Counted from the first letter of the stretch, positions 35,678-48,800 are shown. The stretch: 64,000 nt of DNA from Mesodorylaimus sp. YZB2_4 (GCA_030248295.1 JASANH010001563.1:186001-250000); one strand, 5' to 3'. Made by a program: numbers and translations. The notes: a model not told the origin generated them from the sequence alone.

Positions 35678-38600
35678 ATGCACGAAAATAATCTTTCCCT
35701 GTCAGCCAATTCCGGCGGCAACAAAGCCGGTGCCGATTTCGAGGCCGTCTTTCCTACTGTGCTCCAATGTTTCACGATCATCGGCGGTGGGTATTTGGCC
35801 CGACGACTGAACTTGATTGGTCCGAACGATTTGAAGGGAATTCGCACGTTGATCGTTTATTTCCTCATGCCGACCATGATCACCCAAGCAATATTGGCCG
35901 TGCATTGGGACAAGGTCAATTGGCGTTTCATCGCTTGCGTTTTCGCGGCTAAAGCTTTCGTCTTTGTTGCCGTGGCAGCTGTTACGTTGGCATTGTCGAA
36001 CGATTTGGCCAAAGCAGGAATCTACGGCATTTTTGCATCGCAGAGTAACGATATGGCCTTGGGATGCCCTCTAAGTAAGTCACGAAGACTGGTTGTGATC
36101 GTCTGTCGTATGCGATGCGGTGATGTCTGCATGGGGAGATCACAGCACACAGGGGTGGGCGTGTTGGGTTGTGTATGCTGGCTGAGCCAGTGCAGGTCGT
36201 CTGTCTTTTCAGTCAAAGCTCTTTACGGCTCAACGCATCCTGAGTACGTGGACTACATTTATCTCGTTCTGCCCATATCACTCGTTCTGATCAATCCGAT
36301 CGGTTTTCTCATGATGGAGATCGAGTCACAACGTCGCCTTGCCTCATTGGAAAGGCAGCAATCTCAATGCCGTTCCGACATCGGTCGATGCGCTCTTGCT
36401 CGTAGAATCGTGTTGGGCATCGCTCTGAACCCGATGATAGTCAGTACTGTGATTGGCGTAGTTGGTATGCCTGACTTGGTCTGATCTGGCCCGTATTTTA
36501 ACGTTCGTATTGCAGGTAGCATCAGCTTGGGTCATCGTCGGGTCCCCGATATAGTCAACGTAGTCTTGGACGGGTTCTCTTCTGGATTCATCACAGTAGC
36601 TTTATTCGCTCTCGGCTGCACGTTGGTCAGCGGGGGCAAACCAGACGCGCATTATCCGCTGGGCACGGCTCTGCTTCTGTCATTGGCTAAAATGTAAGTG
36701 ACACATTTCTTAGACAGCTGCTTTTTTGAAATTAATAATCCTTTGCTCGTGGCAGATTGTTACTCCCTCTGGTCTTGAGAGAATTGATCAGTCTGACAAA
36801 CATTGGGCAAAATGAAAACGATGGTTCGAGCTTGGCCATTTTTGGATTCTTGTACGGTTCGTTGCCTACGGCGCCAACTGTCTTCGTTTTCGCATGTCAG
36901 TACAATGTGGCTGTCAAACAGGTAATATTATCGATTCTGGGGGTGGGGTCTTTACAAATTAGCCTGAATGGAATTAATTGTTTGAAAAACTGGGCGATAA
37001 TAATTTGGGGTGTCTGTTTCAGGTATCGACAGCTCTTGCCTTGGTGACGCTTATATCGGCTCCTTGGGTCTACCTTTCGAGCAAGATGATCAGTATCAGC
37101 CACATTGATCAAGCCGATTACAACTCGGTCTTCTCGATGACCGAATTTAACAGTGCCATTGTGGGGCTCGTGGCTGCTGTGAGTGTGTGTGTTTTTCCAA
37201 AAAAAGGATTCATTCCATTTTTTGTTTCAGGTCCTCTGTGTGATCGTTTACATCGTGACGTGCAAAGTTCGTCGTGTGCCGCACGTCGTCGTTTTCTATT
37301 TGCTGGTCAGCTCGGTAAGACAGGCTGATTTATGTCTGTCTCGCTCGATTCGGATCAGCGATGTGTTTTAGGTGATCGCGTGCAGTGGGGTGCTGATTGG
37401 TGAATCCACGAAGGACCAAGAGCAGTTGGTATGGCGCCGTCGTCTATCGAGGACATTGAATCTGTGGGGCGAGTTGAGTCTGCGAGTTTTCGCCGTGTTC
37501 CTGGCCTTGTTTTTGACCATTCTGCGGACAATCGGTTTGTGCATGGTTTTGCGTTTGCGCGCCATTTCGGCTCTTCTGGGATTTTGGTAAGAGATGATTC
37601 TGAGTGTGTTCACGAGTCGCGATACGACGAAATGTTTTTCAGTGTTCCGTTGTTCGTCGCATTGAGCATGGTACTGTCGGCGGAGGTCGTGCATAGTGGG
37701 GGAATGTCGCGCGATGAATTCGATACTATTTCGGTGAGAAGGCCTATTGATGCAATATTTTATAATTACCATGTATATTTTCTTGCAGGCCTACATCACG
37801 GTGGCCGTGGTGACGCTATGCTTGATCACAAACGTGATTCTATTAATTTGCCAGTACAAGTGCGGGCGGCTATCGAGGGGATGTGTCCATGATTCGCCCG
37901 CGGTCGAGAGGAGGGCTGGAGAAAGAAGCGATAGGGCGGCTGTGTCCGAGGAACGGGCAGAAGGACGTGGGGCAGGCGCCGCCTATGACAACCGAGTGCC
38001 CGATATCGAGGACGGTGTGGCAACAGGCAGTGTGAATGGCGCGTGCGAAGGATGCGATGGTGGCGAGGCAGCGCAGAGAAGGGGTAAGATATTGAATGCG
38101 CACTTGTGTTGATGCCTGGTGGTCATCGGCATTTTTCAGACGCTACATGTGACAATGTGGACAGCCTTCATCTGCTGGACGACGACGGTGCGGGGCCGTC
38201 GTCAGCTAATGATGAGGTACGGCCGATGTGCCCGCCCGGCGCGCCTTGCTCATCTGATCAAAGGTTTAAGTGCAAGCGATTGCTGAGGCAGTACATGAAA
38301 AGCGCGCGTCCGATGACTGCTCGCTCCTTATCACTGGTCGAGCCGACCGAGTCCTTGATCGATGATATAGAAAGCGAGGTGGGCGGCGAAGGTGGCGTGG
38401 ATGACTACGAGATTACCAAGCACTCTCTCCTGGTTGCCTTCCTGTGCATCAGTATGACAGTTGTAAGTGGCTGAGCTATGTAACAGTCTGTCAGTCTGCA
38501 ATCTGTTCATTGCAGAGTCTGTTCGTGGCGTTGTGGCAAAGCGTCCGACGCGAGCTGGAGCGCGGCACGTTCCTGCAATTACGTTTGGTCGATACTGTTT

Positions 38601-39332
38601 TCTTATACGGTCAGGTACGAATGGGTTTTGGGGTTCGCTTCGGGTGGTTTTGGTGGCTGATAAGAATGAGGAAGGGAGCGCGGCGCTCGTCTGGGATGCC
38701 GATACGGGCTGGTTGATGGACCAACAGATGGTTTATTAGCTACAACGTACGATGTATGACAGAACTAACGAGTCATTTTTCCAGCCAGTCGTGGCGCTGA
38801 TTTTGTTTGGACTGGATGACAGTTGGATGTCAGCTGTGCGAAGAAAGTATGTCCTTTTAAAGTGTTCGAGACTGGCTCTAGACCATCGGTCATTCGTTTT
38901 TAGGCTCCGTCGCACGTGGTATGGAAGCGAAAAATTGGTCTTGCCTTGTTTGGCAGATATGGACGGGCCGACGAAGGCAGTGTGCGAACAGTTCACTCGA
39001 TACCATATGACTCAATGCTCGATCGAAATAGCCAAGACTGTCAGGTAGACCCTTCGCCGCGCTCCGTGTTCCCGAATGCATGCTCCTATTTTAGGAACAC
39101 ACTTTCTGTACAAGAGAATGTTTTTCGGGGCGTGGACTTTGTGGATTGGTTGTTGAAAAACGGAATCAGCGATGGTCGAGCATCTGCAGTCAAGTACGGA
39201 CGACGACTGGTGCTGGGCCGTGTGATAGAGCACACTAATCAGGAAGAACACTTTTACGACTCGACCACCTTGTTCTACCGTTTCTTGACAGGCTCAGCAT
39301 CCAATCAAGACTTGGCATCTCATACTTGTTGA
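35678..39332 (+). CDS. GPR155: GPR155/LYCHOS, lysosomal cholesterol-sensing membrane protein
   Basis: This is a lysosomal membrane protein with an N-terminal auxin-carrier-like (PIN/MEM_TRANS) half, a GPCR-like half and a C-terminal DEP domain. In mammals it reports cholesterol to mTORC1 through GATOR1. The transporter part reads FPTVLQCFTIIGGGYLARR, FASQSNDMALGCP, YIYLVLPISLVLINPIGF and FLYGSLPTAPTVFVFA. More helices follow (37200-37850), then a hydrophilic acidic stretch at about 37880-38420, further helices, and a DEP domain at about 39115-39290 (FRGVDFVDWLLKNGI, FYDSTTLFYRFL). Start: the ATG at 35678 directly precedes conserved sequence. The span is firm, but only some of the roughly fifteen junctions were checked. 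A poly(A) signal follows at 39386. Confidence 0.9.
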
Positions 39333-39385
39333 AGTGATTCGAGCTAGGTTTTTACGTTCTCACAGGGAGCAGCATAGAAAACAAA

Positions 39386-39391
39386 AATAAA
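39386..39391 (+). terminator. Poly(A) signal of GPR155
   Basis: AATAAA, 54 nt after the GPR155 stop. The remaining gap to the WIPF stop (39392-39876) shows no gene. Confidence 0.6.
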
Positions 39392-39876
39392 TTATTGTCT
39401 AACGAAGCTTAGTCAAGAACGCAGACATCAATGAACACTGTGTACAAAATCGAAACCAAAGGAAGCATGCGAAACCAGGTAATTTGCAGCGAATACCTAG
39501 GCTAGTGACTACTGAGCTCGAATTGTGGCCAGCACGTCCCATCACTCATACATTGATCAGAATGTACGCCAGCCCCCTAACCCTAAGCACAACAGACCGT
39601 AGGTGAAACACAAACGCAGCAAGAAATGTCACCATTCAAAGCGTGCATAAATTGGGTGGCTCCAGCAAATAAGCCTGATTTCTCATTAAAAAAAAGAAAA
39701 AGCCAGGCTGAATCAAAGACGAGTTTCACCTTTCTCAATGTAAGGCACACACGTGCAGGGGCACAACCACCAGTACATCTACGCCTTCCCCATAAGTACA
39801 CAGGCACGATCGCCAGCTTACACAATGCACAGAGCACCTATGCGCACCACCCGCCTACCTGAACTTCACTGCCCGC

Positions 39877-41709
39877 TCAGCGATGCGTCGGGGGCTCGGG
39901 CGCTCGTGAACGCTGTTGCTGCGATTGCACATGTCGGCCGTACGTCTTGGGCACGCAGCGGAACTCCTCGGGCGGGGGCAGCTCGTGCAACAGCAAAAAA
40001 TTGAAACGCCGCTCCAAGTCTGAAATCCATAAACTGTAAAGAAGAGTGAAAAGACACAAAGTCGTCCTGTCCTCACCAGGCATTAAAGATTCTCGTCGAG
40101 GCGGTGGTGCGGGCGAATTGTCCATGTATGCATTTCGAAGAACCGCTTGTTCTAAAATGTAAAACAAACATGCTCTGTTTGCCTTTTGAATAGCATGTCT
40201 GCACCAACTACTGAAACTCGGCCAGCTCGCCGGTCAGTGCTGTCGAGTTTGAAATGCAAACAAGAGCGTGGTTAGACCAGCTAGCAGAAAAGACAATCGG
40301 CTGCGTACATCGATCTGCACAACTTACCATTACTCCTGGACGGATACGCGTTGTGCCGACCATTCTGCGCTAACGACTTCTGCGTTGACGGTGCCAGCGC
40401 TGGCGGCGGTGGGGGAGGTGCCACCTGCGGTCGATCTGCCGGGGGTGGCGGGGGAGGAGGTCGGCCGGGCGGCGGTGGTGCTGGACGCGACGCAGAGCCT
40501 GGCGATCGAACCGTCGACAATTTGGGTGGAGGAGCTGGTGGGTGTACACCATCACCGGCAGCAGGCAAGTTCTGAAGAGGAAAAGTACATAGTGAATGGA
40601 GGCAAAGCAGCCAATCTAAAAATTTACTTCGTGGCTTCCGGACCGGGGAATGTTGACCATCGCGGCGCCTTGCTGCTTCATTCTGCTCGGATTAAGCGTA
40701 TGGAAGCGGCTGTCCTTCGATGGCAATTTGCTTGGGGGCTTAGATGGTGGTGGCGGAGGGTGCGCTTTCGTGGCGTACGTACCGTCGTCGTTGTAATCAC
40801 CATTCTCCACAGATAACCTCTGTTTCAAAGTCTGCGGAGGAGGCGGTGGTGGGGGCGCTGGCGTAGCACCAGCAAAGGCTCTCATTTGTTCTTTCACCGA
40901 AGGTCCCTTGAATCGCCCATCGTCGTCGTCCGTCGTCTCTGCCTGCCTCGGTAAGTTGCGTCCGACACCGTTGCCATTCGCCGCTAGCCCTCGACCAGGT
41001 TGAGGCGCCGTCGGCTTTATGGAAGCTGCTGGAGGCTTAGGCGCTTGCACTGTTTTCGTCGAAAATGATGGCGTAGATGACGAATGGGGCGGGGGGTGGG
41101 GTAAAGGCCTCGAAACGCCATTCGGCGTGCTGGCATTACCGTTCGTTGCGTTGTGGCCTGAACCCAGTAAAATCAAATTCAAGAACAATAAATAACCTTT
41201 AATATGTAGCACTTACCGTCAGAGCTCTTGGCTGGATTCTTGCCACCGAGTCTTTTGTTCAATTCATCGGCGAAACTACCCGAACCTGAAGGAGGACACT
41301 TCGCGGATAGTCCGCCACCACCACCTGGCCCAGCCCTCGAAGGAGCTAAAAGATAAGCAAGAAATAAGGCTACGTCAAAATAGGAACAATAAGTCACCTC
41401 GAGCGATACCAACAACGGAAACTGGTACTCCACAGACCTATGGGACCTTATAGACTGGAGTAGGGTTCGATCTCAACCACCAGTAACCCATCTGGCCCAA
41501 TCACAGCACTTACCACTGCTTGCTTTGCCGTCGATAACGGGAGCACTGCGATCATTCGTAGTAACCTTCTTTAGCGCCCTGCCTTTCTGAATATCCTGCA
41601 GTAATGCTGCACGATCTTTGGTCTTTGATGGTGGCGGCGCCGACAGACCCGCTGGAGGTGGCGGCGGTGGAGCGGGGGGAGGCGGCGGCGGTGGAGGCGG
41701 TAGAGGCAT
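39877..41709 (-). CDS. WIPF: WASP-interacting protein (WIPF/verprolin)
   Basis: This Pro-rich actin regulator binds G-actin and stabilises WASP/N-WASP. It starts with MPL and a long poly-Pro tract, then a WH2 domain (DRAALLQDIQKGRALKKV, NDRSAPVI) in the first exon (about 41709-41517). A second exon holds SFADELNKRLGGKNP (about 41345-41214). A third, large exon (about 41160-40635) is Pro/Ser-rich with MRAFAGATPAPPPPPP. More Pro-rich sequence follows (about 40573-40330). The C-terminal WASP-binding motif ERRFNFLLLHELPPPEEF is near 39980. Verprolin order (WH2, poly-Pro, WASP-binding tail) is complete. The exact ends of the small exon near 40200-40250 were not resolved. Confidence 0.88.
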
Positions 41710-42760
41710 TCACCGTTTACCTGAAACAAAAACAGGAAAGCATTATAATACACTAAAGATATAGCGCGAGGCTTAGTACATCCACAATCGCTTTCTTATC
41801 GGCACGAACAAGCTTCTGGGAATCGCTACTGCTGACAGATCTTCCATCAATGCTCTCTAACTAGGCTCTCTAATGCTCCCTATTCTGCCTGAAAGTCCCG
41901 AGCATTCCACTGGAGCACCGCCCCGCCCTCGTGGACGAACATCAATAGTTACGTTTTCGAGACTTCCGGGATAAAAACTAAAGGTGCTAGACTGTTCAGT
42001 CTATGTGATGTATGATGCTACTGTGACAGGTCCAACACAAAAAATATATGGCATTATGCCGAGCCTACATAGCCTAAAGGTCACTGATGATATGTTGACC
42101 ATAATCAACACCAAGATTCATTTCGCTTACTCACTAATACTTCAGAGCCTATCCTGTTGTAAGGGCACAAATATTGTACTCCTTGAGGCAACAACGACCA
42201 GTTCAACAGTCACGAGCCAGCTACTAGGTACTTACTGTAGGCCGAAGAAACTTCTTCATAGCTACTTACTTGGGGTTGCCCAGTTTAGGAATCTATTCCA
42301 AACAGGTCACGACAAACCGACTTTGAATTCAACCAACAGAGAACTTATGTTTCACGCAACTATCACCACGCGATCGATAACCAAATATGACTAAAGCAAA
42401 CTTTTCCGAGAAAAGAGGAAAGCAGTGCATCAGCCTGTGGGCAGCAAAGGCGACTGATGACGCACACTATCTTGAGAGGACCATTCCAAAAGTGAACATG
42501 CGGGCTCAAGATAATGTTGTCTGCTAAAACGCGCCAAACTGAGAAAACAAATTTTGAATCGAGCATGTGGTGCAGTGCGGCGTCGTGGCAAGTCGTGGTG
42601 CGCCCTTCGTATAGGATCGATCGATATTTTATATTTAGCATACTTCGTACTGCTTATTTTACGTCGTAATTTTTTCCATCCCTCTTTCTTTCTGGGCTCT
42701 AAAGAATCCTACTGTCGTTTAATAATTTCTGCCGAGTACTATCAAGAACTGCAATAAGCG
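41710..42760. promoter_or_regulatory. Divergent WIPF/shugoshin intergenic region
   Basis: 1,051 bp between two divergent starts. It probably contains WIPF leader sequence and both promoters. No coding frame with splice support, clear repeat or TATA box was recognised. Confidence 0.35.
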
Positions 42761-45529
42761 ATGGCATCGTCGGAAAACGTCAACAAAAATGACGAGTCGC
42801 AGAATGATACCATAGTTTTGGAGCCGGGTGATCAACTTCCGCCAACTGCGATCAACACCAGCGCCGCGGGAGAAAAATTAAACGCCAGCCAAATGCGCAT
42901 CGTTAATTCGGCCAAAAAAAGAGGTATGGCCTGTTTCACTGCTGTGGGTATGATGTAGATATGATTGGTTGCTTTTATTGGTACTTATGAAGGATATGGA
43001 AATCCTGAAAATTTTTCAAGTCTCATCGAGAAAACGGACTTGAAAAACTTTCAGTGCTCCCTTTTATTCAACTGCACACGAGTATAGCATTAGCAAGGTT
43101 ATAGCACGAGTACAAAACTTGCCAAGCGACAGTAAATAACTGGAATCCTCGGTCCATAGTCCTTTAATCCGTTTTTTACTAACCATCGCAGTATTTTAAG
43201 TTTTTTGGTCTAATACACTTAGAAATCATGTTCTTTCGAAATGCATATGTAAAGTACGGAAATCTCCGAGCAAAAGGTTTCTTTGGGAACTGAAACAAAT
43301 CAAGCAATTTGATATCCAGAAGCTTCTAGGAACCCTGATCGCAGAAATAACCTAGCACCTCGCGGCATATGCCCTTAGCATCGTACACTCATTAGATACC
43401 TTCAACTGAGACAGAAAATTGGGGCGGGAGCTGGCTGGCCATGGATGGCCGATTGTTATTGCTGCGATCAGGGCTCCTACAAGCTTCTGGATATCAAATT
43501 GTTGATTTGTTCACGTTCCCAAAGAAACCTTTCCTTTCAAGGAGATTTCTGATACTTTACAAAAGCATTTTGAAAGAACCTGGTTGCTAAGTAGACATTG
43601 GGCCAAAAACACTGAAACTACTGCGATAGTTTGTATAAAAAAAGGAGCTCGAGGATTCAAGTTCTCAGCTCTCGCTTGGCAAATTTTAAAGGCAATTTTA
43701 CGGCAATTCCCCTGACTTATCCTGTGTTTTCTTGAAAATTAGTCGCACAAACCTTGTCATAGTCGGCGGATGCTTACGGTCAATATGATTGTGTTTGGTC
43801 TTTTGCTCAAAGGTTGTCTGTCATCTTTTAGCCCTGAACACGTCGGGCATTCTTCGTCAACAGACTATGAAAGCCAACAATACTGCGCTGGCCCGTTCGT
43901 TATCAATGGCGAAGGAAGAAATTAAAATATTAAGGAACAAAGTGATCAGCCTGAAGTTGGAGAATCAAGATCTGAAAGTCCAGTTGACGGCCGCCTCGAA
44001 TAATGCCCTTTACGAAGAGGCTGCTCGCGAGGAGGTCAAAGTAAGGAGCTATCTCATTTGTTCAGTTTTTACAATGCAATGAGATCTTTCTATTTCAGAC
44101 TCGCGTTTTGGATATCCTGGGCGAAGTAGAAGCAGATTTTGCTGACACAAAGACTAGCTTTACATTTTGTCATGAGCGTGTGAAACGTTTGAATAACGAA
44201 TTCATGGACATATCAATCAGGCATGCCCAAGAGGAAATCGCGGATTTTTCGAATACCTTGGGCCAATGCGCGCAACGTATGGGTCAATTGGACGCTCTGA
44301 TCACAAAGCATATCAATGAAGCTGGTGAATTCGTGGATTTCGACATTTCTACTGGTGATGGCGTCGCAGCAGCTGCTAATCGGAGACCGTAAGTCGAGCA
44401 TTTTAGCACGATTTTGTATCGGCGATGAGTTGGCATTTGTGTCGTTTCAGGACGGCGTTTCAACGGCGCCAGACACGAGTCGAGCAAGAAATATTGGCTG
44501 TCGTGCCAGCTGGCATTCAAGAAGACAAGACGGATACTGTTCGAAGGAAGACTACGGCAATGGTGGTTATGGATAAAATGGAGGAAGATTCAGACGGCGA
44601 GGAGGTCAACATGGTGGCGCCCGTTGTTGTGCTGCCGGATATTGGTCGGCTCGTAAACCCTGTCGTTGCGAACAAAGACAAGGTGCCGGCAAGTCGTAAA
44701 ACGTATGTGGCGGTTTCTTTAAGTTTTAATCAGTCGAATGACTCCAGTTTGAAAGAATTTTTTCGACATTTCAGCGTTGGGCCCATTCGCAAGGTGCGTG
44801 TGAATGTGGACGATGCGGTCAGTGAAAAAGAGACGCGCGCAGCCAAAAAATCCCGCCGAGTAACGATTGCACCCAAGACCTCGATCAAGAACGAAGCACG
44901 GGCTACCGATGGTGAAGGCGGTGCGACTGCAAATGGGACTGACGACGATGAGAGAATGAACAACCGAAAGGGAGCATCAGCGGAAGATCCGGACAAAACG
45001 TTGGAAGCTGAGTCCCCAACCGTAAACGCAAGTGGTGCTGTAGGCACTGCCACTGCTCCAAAGCTGTGAGAAATTTTCAGTTGCAATCCTACCTGTAATG
45101 GCGGACGTATTTCGTTTTAGAGCGGCTGCCTCCCGTCGTAAGACATTGATGAAGGTTCAAGAGACTGAAAAGAAAGCGGGCGATAAAAGGGAGCGAAACA
45201 GAAGGAAGACAGTCGTATCAAAGTCCGCCCGTTCCGAAAGCGATGACGATGAACCAACTGCGAAGATACCGTCTCGCAATCAGAGGTCTGCCGCCCCCAG
45301 GCGAAAGACTTCCAACAAGGCGGAAATGAAACTGGCTCGATCGACAGAGGAAGGCGCGAGTAATGGATCGAAGGAAGTTGAACTTGAGGCCAGCGGACTG
45401 GAGAATCGTCGCCCCCGCCGTCATACAGCTGTGGCCTCGTACAAAGAAGCTCCGTTGAAGCAGTAAGTGCTGATTATGCCGGTTATTCTTGCATTTATTG
45501 GTTCCTTTTTTAGAAAACTGCGCCGCTAG
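42761..45529 (+). CDS. SGO: Shugoshin, protector of centromeric cohesion
   Basis: It recruits PP2A to protect centromeric cohesin during meiosis and mitosis. Six exons: 42761-42923, 43832-44040, 44099-44388, 44451-45065, 45121-45462 and 45514-45529, summing to 545 codons (544 residues). The N-terminal coiled coil (QTMKANNTALARSLSMAKEE, then ILRNKVISLKLENQ) is the shugoshin PP2A-binding type. The middle is low-complexity and charged. The C-terminus RRPRRHTAVASYKEAPLKQK plus LRR, split over the last two exons, is the shugoshin C-terminal box that contacts phospho-H2A. The terminal exon has only 16 nt. Intron 1 (42924-43831) holds two inverted repeats. Identification rests on the two conserved ends; the middle diverges as usual for this family. 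Confidence 0.87.
43007..43056. repeat. Hairpin with 18-nt arms in shugoshin intron 1
   Basis: CTGAAAATTTTTCAAGTC (43007-43024) and GACTTGAAAAACTTTCAG (43039-43056) pair at 17 of 18 positions across a 14-nt loop. It lies just upstream of the larger foldback. Confidence 0.7.
43112..43690. mobile_element. Foldback element with about 230-bp inverted arms in shugoshin intron 1
   Basis: The left arm (43112-43344) and right arm (43462-43690) are reverse complements at roughly three quarters of positions, around a 117-bp spacer. The best block is CTGCGATCAGGG with AAGCTTCTGGATATCAAATT, beside the spacer. No transposase frame is visible, so this is a non-autonomous foldback-type element or a decayed inverted duplication. 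Confidence 0.75.
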
Positions 45530-45809
45530 TTTTCACGGCTGATCAGTGCGATGTCAGATGGAAGTGGACTTTAGGATTTTTAGCTTTTTTTGTAACTATA
45601 AAAATCGCGTTTTCTACTCACTTGTGACATTTGAGTTCCAGGACAGACGAACGATTCTCACGCCGACGCGCATCTCCTTTCGATTCTAGACTATTAGTAA
45701 ACGAATGTAACTTAAGCGCTGATATTTTTGTCCCCGGTTTGACTGACCGAGTCCTTGGAAGGATAGTTGCAGAGTTGGTGATGTCTTCCTTGTTCAGGAC
45801 TTGTTGAAG

Positions 45810-48800
45810 ATGGGTAGCAAAGTGCCCCACATCGTCCGCACGGCCCTTCAGAACCGTCAGAAACTGATCATGGTGGCACGTGTGACCAGAGTGCAGCAAC
45901 TATCGCTGACGGTCAGGGGAGTCCAGTTGAAAGTGGAGACTGGAGAACGATGCGAATTCAAGGCTGGCCAGTGGTAAGTGGTGTAGAATGGGCTCAGACC
46001 TGGAGTGGCCCTCCCTATGTAAAGTTGACATGGCTGGCGTGAGCGAGTTTATCGTGGTAGCATTCGTCTGGTATGTCAGAGCAGTGGAAAATCCAGGGAC
46101 TCGCACTTAGGCTAAAACTCACTGGGGTGCCCGATCATGTTTTTCAAGGTGACCCTAGGCGAACGATACCACGGCCAGCATCTTACCATTGTGTAGCGTT
46201 TGTTCAGGTCGGGATCCCGACCCTGATCTCGCAATTTAGACATCGGGATTTTGCATATAAGGATCATTTCATTGCAGGCCAGCATCGACCAATCTGAGGG
46301 GTGGATTGGTTCTCGATCCGATCCAACTGCTTGATCGGCAACTAATATTTTTCGATCTTTATCTGCTGAGAAATGATAAAATGTGATAAACTATAACGAG
46401 AAATCCCGGTTTTTCTCTCAAATCAGTATTTGATCCCGCTTTAGGTGCTGCTTGGCTCTCCTGTGTCCTTTGGAGTGGTCTACAGAATGACAGCGAGGAA
46501 CCATAGCAGGTTGGTGAGGACGCAGTGCCAAATACGTCATCCCCATCTACTTGTATTTTTTGAAGCGGGTGAGCCGGATCGATCGAGATCGGGCCGATCC
46601 AGACCCTGGATTAGATCTGGATCGGATAGGGATGCAGGCCTAGGGTCGGATCGGTCGATGCTGGAAATTCCAGGTCCCTGTCCCAATCCTGATCATATTC
46701 TCAGCATAAACAAACCCCAAGCAGCTCCCCACATTAGCTGCTGCGGTCGGCGCTTGCTTTTCCAATACTAGTATGGCACTCATGGTCCACACGTTCTTTC
46801 GATTCATCAGCAGGCACGTGCCTGCTTAGACCAGCCAGCCAGACGCCTAATGCTAAAGGACGATTTTTCCCGGCTAATAACTCGAGAACGGTTCGACGAA
46901 AATTTATTTTTGCGCACATACAGTAGCAGAATCGGCTGAATCTAGAATCGTGCCAATTTTTATCAAAATCCGTCCGGCCATTGTCGAGTTACAGAATATG
47001 CGATGTCTTGTTCAGGGGGAGAAAACGAGGAGGAGGAGGATAAACATCAGGCTAGCGCAACAACCAGAGGTCGTACAGGTGTAAATATTAGTTTTTCTTA
47101 AAGCTTGCATCTTCAGAATCTGCCTTTTGGCATTCGTTTTTTTAAAGCTTTAGTTTCTGAAAAGTTACTCCAGAAAATAATCACGGTTTTGGCTTTTTCA
47201 ACCCGTCGCTCGTCGAGTACTCAACAGATTTTGATGAAAATTGACATGGCAGCGGATCTGATCTATCTTGCAAAGCGTGCGAAAAATCAACTTTTTTGGT
47301 TCAATCATTTTTGACTTATCGACTATCGAATGTAGCTGGCTCTGGTGTTTCTGTTTTTTCATTTTCGGCGCGGAGTTCAGAAACATCAACTGAACGGGTT
47401 GAGGTGCAGCGCTATTTATTGGCTTGGCTCACTCAGCCCGCTCTCACGAAGATGGAATAAATTTGCTGATAATAAATTGAGAATATGAGAACGAATATGA
47501 ATGATGTGGAAAGAGTTTCCATGGTCAGGACATGTTCTATTAGATGTGGAGGTGATATTGCTGAGGAAAATTAATAAAGCTAATAACAACCTTATAAAAT
47601 TTGCGGATCCCAAGTGTTCAGTTTCAGTTTCTGATGGAATACTCTGAGGATATAGAAGTTAAGACCACTCGAGCATGAGCTAGTTCTCCTTACGAATTAC
47701 GAATCCTTTTATAAGAGCTTGTTTGTTTTTCCTGCCGCCTGTACAGTATATCTGAGTACATATTCAAAAAAATGCGCATTTCATGAGCATGCACGGTAGT
47801 GCAAGAGAGAGTTTTGAGAGTTTATTATTTCCCAAAACTTTTAGACCAGCCAATGCACGGAGTGGAACCAGGGCTCAGGATGGCTGGTCTACTCGGCTAC
47901 AAGAAAAAGGGGAAGTGCCCTCACAGGCAGTGCACAAACAGCTTGTAATTGCTCGCACGCATATACTGTATGTATGCATTGATATGTCAGCATCCAAGCC
48001 ACAAAGCTTGTGTTCTGTGTATGTACTGCTGCTCTTCAGACTGGCTCCCCACAAGCAGCTGTGCTGTTTTACACAAGCAACCTGCATACTGCATGCTAAA
48101 GCTGTAGCGCTGGGAGCAAAGTGATATTGCTTATCGTTACATGCCTAAGCCTCGATGAACACTGAAAAATATTTTCCATTTCTTCCAACTTTGTGTTCAT
48201 GCTCACGGTTTATCATATCAGTAATGACACACTCAAGGATGAAAGGGCACATGACACAAAATGATTTACCTGGCCGCGAGTCGAACACTCCCTAGCAACA
48301 ATGAGAGCAAGCGCTACTACGTATAGTCCGAGAGTTAGATACCCCCAGCGCACTATGTGGACCACGAGCACAGGATTGCATGATCCTCTGCTCGTTGCCA
48401 CGATCAGTCGTCCTGTTAATATTCATGCAGAGAAAGCAGCTTCTGCTCAGACATTTTTCCTAAACTGTGTTTGCGCAGCAGTGGCCGAGTAGACCAGCCA
48501 TCCTAAGCCCTGCTTCCACTGTGTGCATTGGCTGGTCTTAAAGTTTCGAGTCTGTGATAATAGACTTTTTTGGGAATATCACTGATAATGGCTGGCACAA
48601 GTGGGTGTTGAGGATGCATGCAGACAGAGAGGCATAGTGAGCAAACAAACACGTGTCTGAAACAATGTCCAAATATATTCCCCTTCCCCCACCCAGATGA
48701 GACCAGGCTCTGCTGCACCCTGCTACGGTTTCAGGTTGGACCTGTTCGTAGGGGGCATGTCACACGTTGGGGGTTTCTCCATGTGCTCCCCTCCCCACGA

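Noticed and set aside
40268-40816. 182-residue plus-strand open frame
   Set aside because: Shadow of the Pro-rich WIPF exons; Gly/Val-rich complement of poly-Pro codons with no splice or start support.
48260-48330. tRNA-like B box (GTTCGACTC on minus strand) inside the inverted-repeat element
   Set aside because: No matching A box or cloverleaf could be built around it.
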